Part shown: positions 1-6,377 of the stretch, piece by piece | How positions within the stretch are numbered: the first letter of the stretch is position 1 | Layout: every line of letters starts with the position of its first letter | Source of the DNA: CAZQDP01 sp964592375 | GTDB taxonomy: Bacteria; Bacillota; Clostridia; RUG12999 | Length of the DNA: 6,377 bases | Assembly (NCBI GenBank): GCA_964592375.1 | Contig: CAZQDP010000090.1 | Location: 1 to 6,377, forward strand | Direction of reading: 5' to 3' | Position numbers and translations under genes: made by a program | The notes under the pieces: model-generated | Told to the model about the DNA's origin: nothing | The model's input: the letters and a program-made list of their open reading frames with translations, nothing else | Databases searched by the model: none

Positions 1-1037
1 TTATAATAGTAGCTGCCTTCCGGCACATCGCTAAAATTATCTTCCGCATTGCCCTCCATTCCCAAAAGCCGTATCATCATGACCATGAAATCACCGCGTT
101 TTACAGATGTTTGAGGAGAAAATGTATTCTCTGAGGTTCCTTTTACAATTCCTTTTTCAGCCAGGAAGGAAATCGAATCCATGGCCCACGGGAAATTTTC
201 TGTATCTGAAAATATGGGTCCTATTTTTACCGGTTCTCCCTGTGCGGTGGGCGCCGGGGTTTGAATAGGTATGTACGCTCCTCCTCCTCCGCCGCCGCCA
301 CTATCACCATCACTATTACTTGGCCGCGCCGTTGGCTTTGGCGTTGCCGTCGGCATAGCTGTTGCTGTGTTTGTCACTGTTGGTGTTGCTGTGTTTGTCG
401 CTGTTGGCGTTGCCGTTGGTTCTATCGTCTGCAATGGCGTTGGCGATGCCTCGGGCATGGGCGAAGCTGTTGCAGATATGGGGGGTGCTGTTGGGGCTGA
501 GGTTTGGGATGGAGATGGTGTTGGCAGCACTTCCCCCCCACCGTTTGCGATAATTCTAATGCCTGCATTGACATTAACATTCACCGCAGTGTATGGGCTA
601 GATGTATATGCAACAGTAAATTTCTCATAAGTAAGCGGCAGAATACAGCCTATTAATGTTTTAATTCTGAATTTCAACGTGGCAACATCGACCTCACCAT
701 TGCTACTACAGTTGAGCACGCCAAAGGAAATGGTGTTTGCAGGAAACTTATCCGGCTCAAACGCCGGCATGCTTCCGGCATCATGTATGTTAAAAGTGCT
801 ACCGTTCTTTACAAACTCCAATCTGTCACTATCATAGTGCAATTTAACCTCTAATCCTCGAATCTGCTCCGGCACAGATAGTACAATCTGAAGCTCCACT
901 ATATCACCCTGTGAGCCGCTGCCTTCGCAGGAGAGAGCCACGCTCTCCCCTGCTGCCGCATTGATGGTGGAAATCGCAAATATGGCAATCAGCATGATGC
1001 ATATTAGCTGTGCTATTTTAGATCGTGGTTTTTTCAT
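1..1037 (-). CDS. Cell-surface anchoring protein: signal peptide, cohesin, Pro/Thr linker, SLH (partial, C-terminus beyond left edge)
   Basis: 345 residues are visible and the C-terminus runs off the window. The start is the ATG at 1037, with GGAGAGG ten bases upstream. Residues 1-28 form a signal peptide: MKKPRSK, a hydrophobic core, then Ala-rich INAAAG. Residues about 30-163 read as a cohesin module, with alternating strands and the cohesin-like stretches GLEVKLHYDSDRLEF and VATLKFRI. Residues 170-240 are a Pro/Thr/Ala linker, followed by seven glycines. From about residue 275 there is one SLH repeat (FSDTENFPWAMDSISFLAEKGI to KRGDFMVMMIRLL), then the beginning of a second (NFSDVPEG). SLH repeats bind pyruvylated secondary wall polymer, so the protein should be wall-anchored and display its cohesin outward, like the OlpA/SdbA class of anchoring scaffoldins. 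It follows the large gene by 24 bases, probably in the same operon. It carries only one cohesin and no visible enzyme. The architecture is confident; which dockerin it binds is inference. Confidence 0.9.
   Translation of the reverse strand, partial: MKKPRSKIAQLICIMLIAIFAISTINAAAGESVALSCEGSGSQGDIVELQIVLSVPEQIRGLEVKLHYDSDRLEFVKNGSTFNIHDAGSMPAFEPDKFPANTISFGVLNCSSNGEVDVATLKFRIKTLIGCILPLTYEKFTVAYTSSPYTAVNVNVNAGIRIIANGGGEVLPTPSPSQTSAPTAPPISATASPMPEASPTPLQTIEPTATPTATNTATPTVTNTATAMPTATPKPTARPSNSDGDSGGGGGGGAYIPIQTPAPTAQGEPVKIGPIFSDTENFPWAMDSISFLAEKGIVKGTSENTFSPQTSVKRGDFMVMMIRLLGMEGNAEDNFSDVPEGSYYY
361..420. repeat. Imperfect 24-bp tandem repeat in the Pro/Thr linker
   Basis: Positions 361-384 and 385-408 are two 24-base units that differ at two positions, and 409-420 repeats part of the unit. 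They encode Thr/Ala/Pro/Asn linker residues of the cohesin-SLH protein on the minus strand. Such linkers in scaffoldins are flexible and often O-glycosylated. Confidence 0.8.
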
Positions 1038-1047
1038 TTGTTTATTT

Positions 1048-1054
1048 CCTCTCC
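1048..1054 (-). promoter_or_regulatory. Ribosome binding site of the cohesin-SLH gene
   Basis: The minus strand reads GGAGAGG, then ten bases, then ATG at 1037. It lies inside the 24-base gap after the TAA of the upstream gene (1062-1064). There is no room for a terminator or a typical promoter in this gap, which supports co-transcription. Confidence 0.7.
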
Positions 1055-1061
1055 ATGTAAG

Positions 1062-4000
1062 TTATGTGCTTATCGGGATAAGTTTTGGAAGAATACCGGT
1101 ATAATAATCCAACAGCATAAGGGCATCTTCAATGCCAATGCTACCATCGCCCGATATATCGGCACATACCCTTTCTCTATTTGTGCCTGCGGTGTATCCC
1201 AGTGCAAGGCTTACAACCACGCTAACGTCATTGAGATTGATGATCCCATTGCCTGTTATTTCTCCCACCCTGCAGATTTCGACGCTACCGTCTATGCCAC
1301 CTACAACAATCTTGTCCGCATCTCCTTCTGCTCCGTACATTTTGACGCCGGAAATAGTCATAGGAACAAAAGAAATAGGTGCGGTAGGTTTTGCCTTAAA
1401 CTTTAATGTGGCAATGGTTGTTTCTGTATCCGGCGCCTCATAAAGCGTACCACTCATTGCAACGCAAATAATCTGAATGATCCCCTCTTTTTGCTTGATA
1501 ACCCTAAATATGGCATTCTCGCCACTCCACTGTCCGTCTGCATAGCCTGTATAATCCAAAATTGTAGGGTCATAGTAAATCATGCATTCGAAGTTTACTG
1601 CGCTTTGCGTTTTATCAATTGTAACCGGTACTTCTACGTCTTTCCCCGGCAGTACAAAACTACATTTCGGCACGGATACATTGGCCTCATACGCTTCGTC
1701 CGGTAGCACCGTGAGTAAGCATTCTGCGGTCTTTCCTCCGTCTTCCGTTGTCACTTGAATGATGGCTTGCCCAACGTTTTTGGCGATGACAACTCCGTCT
1801 ATCACCGTAGCAACAAAGCTATCGCTTGTTGACCAAAGTACTTTTTTATTAGTTGCATTCAGCGGATATACAGTATATGCAAGATTTCCTACATCCCCTC
1901 GGTGCAACGTGGCACTGCTATGATATAGTTCCACGCCCGTTACAGGTATGGAGTCATTTGTGACCTCAACCTCTACAAAATCCGTATACCCGCCATCTGA
2001 TGATACAGCTGTAATGGTCGCTATGCCGGGTGATTGCGCATGCAGAACGCATCTCTTCGAATCTTCCGTTGGCGAAGCGGATACAATCGACTCATCCGAA
2101 CTATACCAGAATACATTTTGATCCGTGGCAGTATCCGGCTGAACAGATGCTAATATCTCATAGGCTTCACCTAACTTCAAGGTTATCCTATCTTCCAAAA
2201 TGGATAACCCGGTGGCAGGAATAATTTCTTCCGGTGCGTCTACAAAAATAGTAGTAGTTGCAGTCTTTCCGTTTGACGTTATTGCCGTCACAGTGCATTC
2301 CCCTTTTGCTAGTGCCGTCACAACGCCGTCTGCTCCAATTTCTGCAACAGACGAATTGTCGGTAGAATACAATATATTTCTGTTTGTTGCATTAAATGGG
2401 GTAAATGCTACGCCAAGCATCTGCTTTTCGCCTTTTTCTAAATGGTAGGAAGTGCTTTCAAACGAAATGCCATCTGCCTCTTTTGGTACTGTAATGGTGA
2501 TGGAGTCTGACTTATTTCCATCTTCACTGGTTGCAAATATTTTTGCTATGCCATAATCCATAGCGGTAATGTTTCCGAATGCATCCACAGATAATACTTC
2601 GGAGTCTGAGCTACCCCAGGTAAGCGCAGCACCTTCCGGTACGGTTGATGCAGCTAAGGCATATATCGTACCTTTTTCAATCACCGTTATGTCTGTTATT
2701 ATTGTCACACTATTGGTGTAATCGGTTTTTGTGTCTTTATCCTCAATGATGGTTTCTTCTCCTGTGCTCTTTTCCACCTGCACTGCGAGAACATCATCCA
2801 TGGTATCCGGTGATGCTCCGTTTGTATCAATTTCAAGATAATGGTCGCTTTGGAAGGCGTTGAAGGTAGCACTTGCAGTATAGCTTCCTTCCTCATCCAG
2901 TGAGGATACTGTGGTAATCAGTGTAGGCCCTTCTTCAGACATCAACACCATGTCTCCCTCCGGAACCTGGGGCATCACCACGACCTTATATCCATCGTTT
3001 GGAAGGTATATAATCAGTTCAGAAAAATTATCAGTCAAATAGAAATACGAAAAGTTTACATTATCAAATCCGTTTGCAACGCCGTCGATAAGCTGCGCCA
3101 CAATGACGCCATCTGCTTCTCTGATGATTTCTACATTTTTAATGGTGCTTGGGCTACCTTCTTCATCAGAAAATTTAAGTTTACTTCTGTTTGCCATCGT
3201 GCCGCTGATGAAGCCTCCGCCTCCGCTACTACTACCTCCGCCTCCACCGGCAACATCATAAAGTCCGATGTCGCCCATTGATTTGATGAAATTAACGGTT
3301 GCAGATAGCGGTATAGGATTTTTCGTCATGTCGCCGTGACTTATACCATTATACTGTATAAAGTTTGAATGCTCCGTATTGACCGCATTTTTCCCATCCG
3401 TCATTCCAAGGGCGCTGTTTATCAGCACCGTGCCATCTCCGTCTTTTTTATACATCATATCAGATAGTGATGTCTTTCCCCAGAAATCAGTTTTGTAGGA
3501 TGCAATTGCAGGTGTATCCATGCCGATACTTCCTAAATGGAGCGAATCCACATCTTTAAATACATCCAGAATAGAATCTTTAAAATACGATTCCCTTAAT
3601 GTTTTATGGCTCTCGCCGCTACCATCTAGCATTCCCCTGTTTAAATTGCTTTTGCTCGCACCCAATATATTGTAGTAGGTGCCAATGTCCTTTACCCACG
3701 AGGCTTTTCCGTCTATATTGTACACATTGGGAACTCCCAGTAAATATTCGATGCTTGGGAGGAGCTGATATGTACAGGGTGAATTGCGAAGCATGGTTTT
3801 TGCCCATTTGTATACATGCTTCTGATCTGATTCAGATATTCCGGCATCCTTCAGCGTTTTCGGCAGATCGGGTGTGGTTCCCGTTTCAAGCGGTTCCAGT
3901 GCCATATATGTTCCAAATAATGGAGAGGCCAGTGTCACCACCTTGTCTGTCTTCTTTTTGTTTTCTCTGCTTGCAGACAGGTATGTGGCCGCCAGCAGGC

Positions 4001-5189
4001 CACCCGTACTGTGACAGACAAAGCTTACCTTCTCGTATCCCTTCTCCGCAATATCTGTTTCCAGGGATTGAGAAGCGAATTTTAAGCTTCTGCGCCAATC
4101 ATAAGGGAAAAAGACGATATCATAAGAATCTCCCAACTGTGCACGAAGGTATTCAATTAGGGTTTTATATTCGTCTCTTGTTCCAAAATCATCTTCCGAT
4201 GGCTTCACTTCCAGCTTGGACGCGTTGCCGGCTTCATCCAGTCCCATTGTATCTCCTGCTGCCCCAAACGGCCATGCAAAGGCTGTCACATCCGCTTTGA
4301 TTTTATCCATATCTTCCCAAAACTTTGCATGGTCATCTATGGAATATAGTTCGGATCCCAAATAACCGGGTAGAATATATACCGCTTGCTTTGATCTTGT
4401 TGTAATGTCTGTGATGCTTTGCGCATATTCGCTTAGCACTGCAGAAAAATCACCGTTGATATCTGCCCATATGCCACCTGTTTCTAAATACAGCGGGCTG
4501 TAAGTGGATTGGCAGGATGTATTGGTGATGACGGATGTTCGTATGTTCTTTTCCTTTAATTTATTGATAACCTGCGCTAAATTAGAATAACCATGTCGGT
4601 TGCTGATTTTATAGGTAGCATCCGTGAGTACGAATGCAAATTTATACGCATCCGAATTAAAGGTCATGGTGGCATCATCGACCACGTAGCCTAGTGCATC
4701 TAAAATGGTTTCTTCATAATCTCCTCCGCCATTTACGAAGATATTTGAAAAACGCTCTACCATGGTCGTTACATTGCTAGTCCATGCCGAATAGTCGAAT
4801 TTATGCACAACAGTAGAAGAGAAGCCGTCCGCATCAATATCCTTATATTCTATCAGGCTCATGCGTAGGGTTGCGCCCGTCGCCTCTATTAGCTCTGCAA
4901 AGCGAGCTAGGCTTGCTTTTACATTATATATTTCATCGCCCATAGACCCCGTGGCATCGATAATAAACGCCAAATTAATTTTCTTTCCTACCCCCGAGCC
5001 AGTGGACATGAGTGTCAATTTATCTTGCAATAATGGCGCTATATCACGATATGTAGTTTGCTGATAACCTTCCGGCAACTCATTGCTGAAAATGACAGGC
5101 TGCGCAGCTTGTATCCCCATACAGCCAAATAGCATAAGTGCTGCGATTATAAGTGCAATTATTTTGTTAAAATGTGTTGCAGTTTGCAT
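1062..5189 (-). CDS. Secreted multidomain protein: vWA, LCAT-like alpha/beta-hydrolase, four Big_2 repeats, cohesin, dockerin
   Basis: 1375 residues. I chose the ATG at 5189 because AGGAGAG lies seven bases upstream and a signal peptide follows at once; an in-frame ATG at 5270 would put 27 charged residues in front and overlap the upstream gene. Residues 1-28 are a signal peptide ending LMLFGCMGIQA; LFGC is a weak lipobox, so it may be a lipoprotein. A vWA domain spans about 70-265, with MIDAS-like DATGS (Asp78, Thr80, Ser82), GGGDYEET at 154 and LTD (Asp190). An LCAT-type hydrolase spans about 268-640: PGYLGS, FPYDWRRS, nucleophile elbow CHSTGG (Ser394), DGDGTV (Asp583/585) and SHGDM (His618). 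After a Gly/Ser linker come a beta-rich region (about 665-790) and four Big_2 repeats (828-901, 907-984, 992-1077, 1082-1162). Cohesin (1169-1306) and dockerin (1309-1369) close the protein. The role of the hydrolase (lipid esterase or acyltransferase) and the ligand of vWA are not determined. Confidence 0.9.
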   Translation of the reverse strand: MQTATHFNKIIALIIAALMLFGCMGIQAAQPVIFSNELPEGYQQTTYRDIAPLLQDKLTLMSTGSGVGKKINLAFIIDATGSMGDEIYNVKASLARFAELIEATGATLRMSLIEYKDIDADGFSSTVVHKFDYSAWTSNVTTMVERFSNIFVNGGGDYEETILDALGYVVDDATMTFNSDAYKFAFVLTDATYKISNRHGYSNLAQVINKLKEKNIRTSVITNTSCQSTYSPLYLETGGIWADINGDFSAVLSEYAQSITDITTRSKQAVYILPGYLGSELYSIDDHAKFWEDMDKIKADVTAFAWPFGAAGDTMGLDEAGNASKLEVKPSEDDFGTRDEYKTLIEYLRAQLGDSYDIVFFPYDWRRSLKFASQSLETDIAEKGYEKVSFVCHSTGGLLAATYLSASRENKKKTDKVVTLASPLFGTYMALEPLETGTTPDLPKTLKDAGISESDQKHVYKWAKTMLRNSPCTYQLLPSIEYLLGVPNVYNIDGKASWVKDIGTYYNILGASKSNLNRGMLDGSGESHKTLRESYFKDSILDVFKDVDSLHLGSIGMDTPAIASYKTDFWGKTSLSDMMYKKDGDGTVLINSALGMTDGKNAVNTEHSNFIQYNGISHGDMTKNPIPLSATVNFIKSMGDIGLYDVAGGGGGSSSGGGGFISGTMANRSKLKFSDEEGSPSTIKNVEIIREADGVIVAQLIDGVANGFDNVNFSYFYLTDNFSELIIYLPNDGYKVVVMPQVPEGDMVLMSEEGPTLITTVSSLDEEGSYTASATFNAFQSDHYLEIDTNGASPDTMDDVLAVQVEKSTGEETIIEDKDTKTDYTNSVTIITDITVIEKGTIYALAASTVPEGAALTWGSSDSEVLSVDAFGNITAMDYGIAKIFATSEDGNKSDSITITVPKEADGISFESTSYHLEKGEKQMLGVAFTPFNATNRNILYSTDNSSVAEIGADGVVTALAKGECTVTAITSNGKTATTTIFVDAPEEIIPATGLSILEDRITLKLGEAYEILASVQPDTATDQNVFWYSSDESIVSASPTEDSKRCVLHAQSPGIATITAVSSDGGYTDFVEVEVTNDSIPVTGVELYHSSATLHRGDVGNLAYTVYPLNATNKKVLWSTSDSFVATVIDGVVIAKNVGQAIIQVTTEDGGKTAECLLTVLPDEAYEANVSVPKCSFVLPGKDVEVPVTIDKTQSAVNFECMIYYDPTILDYTGYADGQWSGENAIFRVIKQKEGIIQIICVAMSGTLYEAPDTETTIATLKFKAKPTAPISFVPMTISGVKMYGAEGDADKIVVGGIDGSVEICRVGEITGNGIINLNDVSVVVSLALGYTAGTNRERVCADISGDGSIGIEDALMLLDYYTGILPKLIPIST
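1083..1685 (-). repeat. Cohesin-dockerin module, copy A (paralogous to 5680-6285)
   Basis: This is the C-terminal module of the vWA-hydrolase protein. Protein similarity to copy B runs from SFVLPG to the identical GIEDALMLLDYYTG near the end. DNA similarity is patchy and strongest in the dockerin part (for example, gggcatc-tcaatgcc in both). This suggests an older duplication followed by divergence, or shuffling of the module between surface proteins. Confidence 0.8.
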
Positions 5190-5191
5190 GA

Positions 5192-5647
5192 TTACGCTCT
5201 CCTTTTCCTTATGTTTAAAATCAATCTTGTCATCAAAAAAACGATTGTCATCATTGCCAAATAGATGCATGCACTTCCTATACCGTTTACCATCTCATTA
5301 TCCTTCACCGGCAATGCCTGTGCAAAGATGGGTATGATCAAAAGCGCGGATAAGAACCAATACGCAAAGGCCAAAGTCCAAAAACGCCTGAAAAACAGCC
5401 GACCAAATATGCCGGATAAAACAGCATATGTGGGGATATAAACATACATAATGTGCATGAATGCCTCAAAATCCTGCCACGAGCCGTATCCCCAGTCCGG
5501 CAAGCCGCTTGCAGCAGCTTTACTTTTCGCATAATATAAATACACCAATGCGTAAACCACCAAGGTGATGAACCAGTAAATATACCATTTTCGAAAAACA
5601 CTTTGCGTATTGCTCTCATCAATTTGCTTCAAAAGCTTTTTCCCCAT
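5192..5647 (-). CDS. Small integral membrane protein, four predicted helices, unknown family
   Basis: 151 residues, and I do not recognise the family. Hydrophobic stretches at about residues 21-39, 63-86, 88-109 and 121-143 suggest four membrane helices. The N-terminus is polar (MGKKLLKQIDESN) and the C-terminus basic (RKRRA), consistent with both ends in the cytoplasm. Aromatic residues are frequent (WYIYWF, FWTLAFAYWF). An in-frame TGA two codons upstream makes ATG 5647 the first possible ATG. The ribosome site is poor, because GAGAG abuts the ATG directly; translation may be coupled to the upstream gene, whose stop is 29 bases away. Its own TAA is two bases before the ATG of the large vWA-hydrolase gene, and it contains that gene's ribosome site, so those two genes are probably translationally coupled. 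It could assist export or maturation of the surface proteins, but nothing in the sequence shows this. Confidence 0.8.
   Translation of the reverse strand: MGKKLLKQIDESNTQSVFRKWYIYWFITLVVYALVYLYYAKSKAAASGLPDWGYGSWQDFEAFMHIMYVYIPTYAVLSGIFGRLFFRRFWTLAFAYWFLSALLIIPIFAQALPVKDNEMVNGIGSACIYLAMMTIVFLMTRLILNIRKRRA
5197..5203 (-). promoter_or_regulatory. Ribosome binding site of the vWA-hydrolase gene, inside the end of the membrane-protein gene
   Basis: The minus strand reads AGGAGAG, seven bases, then ATG at 5189. The site lies within the last codons of the membrane-protein gene. It decides the start of the 1375-residue protein in preference to the in-frame ATG at 5270. Confidence 0.8.
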
Positions 5648-5676
5648 CTCTCATTTGGCTTCATCATGCAAACGAT

Positions 5677-6377
5677 TTAGCCAATACTATCTATCAAGCC
5701 TGTATAATAATCCAGCAACATGAGGGCATCCTCAATGCCGATATTCCCATCTCTCGTGACATCTGCACAAGCACGTTGCCGCTCGGTACCCGGAACATAT
5801 TCGAGTACTATGTTCAAAATAAGATTAATGTCATTGAGATTGACCACGCCGTTTCCGGTGACCTCACCTGCCTGACAAATCTCCACTTGGCCGCTTTGCA
5901 AAAGAGTGTCTACTCTGTCCGAATCCCCACCCGGCCCATACATGTTCGCATATACTACGCTCATGGAAGTATACGAGATGGGTGCATTTGGCTTGACTTT
6001 AAAATTTAGTTTTGCGATTAGCGTTTCACCATCTGTCTTTGTATATAATTGTTCAATGAGTGAAACACAAACAATTTTAATCATGCCGTCTTCCTGCTTC
6101 ACAACACGGAAAAGATAGTTTCCGTCATGCCACAACCCGTCTTCAAAACCGATATAGTCCATCAGCGAATAATCATAAGCGACGACACATTCAAAATTCA
6201 CCGCATTTGCGGTATAATTGATGGTAACCGGAACACTTACAACCGCACCGGGCAATACAAAGCTTTGAAGTGGCACACTGACCTGAGAATATGGTGCCGG
6301 CGAAACGGTAGGTTCGGGTGTAGCCGTTGGTGTCGGCGTAGCCGTTGGTGTCGGCGTAGCCGTTGGTGTCGGCGTAG
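5677..6377 (-). CDS. Secreted cohesin-dockerin protein, C-terminal part (N-terminus beyond right edge)
   Basis: 232 residues are visible. The frame stays open to the right edge, so the GTG at 6276 is an internal valine and not a start. Visible residues 1-30 are a Pro/Thr linker of TPTPTA repeats ending TVSPAPYSQ. Residues about 31-167 form a cohesin-like module (SFVLPG, VPVTI, AVNFEC, LFRVVKQEDG, AKLNFKVKP, VEIC). Residues 170-230 form a dockerin: a degenerate first calcium loop (EVTGNGVVNLND) and a canonical second one (DVTRDGNIGIED), followed by ALMLLDYYTG. The cohesin-dockerin pair is a close paralogue of the C-terminus of the vWA-hydrolase protein, identical at more than half of positions by eye. 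It is the most upstream gene seen in the putative operon. The missing N-terminal part could hold an enzyme, more Ig-like repeats or further cohesins; this cannot be told from the window. Confidence 0.85.
   Translation of the reverse strand, partial: TPTPTATPTPTATPTPTATPEPTVSPAPYSQVSVPLQSFVLPGAVVSVPVTINYTANAVNFECVVAYDYSLMDYIGFEDGLWHDGNYLFRVVKQEDGMIKIVCVSLIEQLYTKTDGETLIAKLNFKVKPNAPISYTSMSVVYANMYGPGGDSDRVDTLLQSGQVEICQAGEVTGNGVVNLNDINLILNIVLEYVPGTERQRACADVTRDGNIGIEDALMLLDYYTGLIDSIG
5680..6285 (-). repeat. Cohesin-dockerin module, copy B (paralogous to 1083-1685)
   Basis: This is the C-terminal module of the partial right-edge protein, matching copy A in length and order with only small gaps. Four cysteines and the residues at positions 10-11 of both dockerin loops are the same in the two copies, while many surface residues of the cohesin part differ. 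Confidence 0.8.
6320..6377. repeat. Perfect 18-bp tandem repeat (TPTPTA linker), running off the right edge
   Basis: The unit gtagccgttggtgtcggc occurs three times without a mismatch (6320-6337, 6338-6355, 6356-6373), and the first four bases of a fourth copy end the window. On the minus strand it encodes the hexapeptide TPTPTA upstream of the cohesin-like module. The true copy number is unknown. Confidence 0.95.

Noticed and set aside
90..110. RGD tripeptide in KRGDF of the SLH protein as an integrin-binding motif
   Set aside because: It falls at the usual TRAE-like position of an SLH repeat, where RGD is a common clostridial variant.
271..630. Plus-strand ORF of 119 residues, hydrophobic with a proline run, and the overlapping Cys-rich frame at 261-500
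   Set aside because: It is antisense to the cohesin, Pro/Thr and poly-Gly coding sequence of the SLH protein; the composition is the complement of that low-complexity linker.
1151..1162. Perfect 12-base palindrome ccgatatatcgg
   Set aside because: It lies inside the dockerin coding sequence, has no second copy and no nearby promoter; chance is the simplest explanation.
3599..4300. Plus-strand ORF of 233 residues
   Set aside because: It is antisense to the hydrolase domain of the large gene, and its composition (Cys, Pro, His-rich, no domain pattern) is that of a shadow frame.
5190..5270. Upstream in-frame start of the large gene (27 extra residues)
   Set aside because: The extension is charged, would bury the signal peptide and overlaps the membrane-protein gene; the ATG at 5189 has a strong ribosome site.
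5338..5622. Minus-strand ORF of 94 residues inside the membrane-protein gene
   Set aside because: It is in another frame of the same strand, with no ribosome site and no membrane or domain pattern; the 151-residue frame fits the spacing with both neighbours.

Overview
The window most resembles DNA from a Gram-positive anaerobe of the class Clostridia. The reasons are cohesin and dockerin modules, an S-layer homology (SLH) anchor, Pro-Thr linkers, Big_2 immunoglobulin-like repeats, strong AGGAG-type ribosome sites and moderate base composition. I cannot name the species. All four genes lie on the minus strand, so they read from right to left. They are separated by only 2 to 29 bases with no visible terminator, which suggests one operon. 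Both outer genes run off the window.

In transcription order the layout is as follows. (1) Right edge to 5677: the C-terminal part of a secreted protein, with a TPTPTA-repeat linker, a cohesin-like module and a dockerin. (2) 5647-5192: a 151-residue protein with four predicted membrane helices and no recognised family. (3) 5189-1062: a 1375-residue secreted protein with a von Willebrand factor A (vWA) domain, an LCAT-like alpha/beta-hydrolase, an unassigned beta-rich region, four Big_2 repeats, a cohesin-like module and a dockerin. (4) 1037 to the left edge: a signal peptide, a cohesin module, a Pro/Thr linker, a poly-Gly stretch, one complete SLH repeat and the start of a second.

The genes make sense as parts of one cell-surface assembly. 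The SLH protein would sit on the cell wall and present a cohesin. The two secreted proteins end in dockerins that could plug into that cohesin or into the cohesins next to the dockerins. No glycoside hydrolase or carbohydrate-binding module is visible, and the only catalytic module is lipase/acyltransferase-like. This may therefore be a non-cellulosomal use of the cohesin-dockerin interaction. The domain calls come from motifs read by eye. The binding partners and the function are inference.
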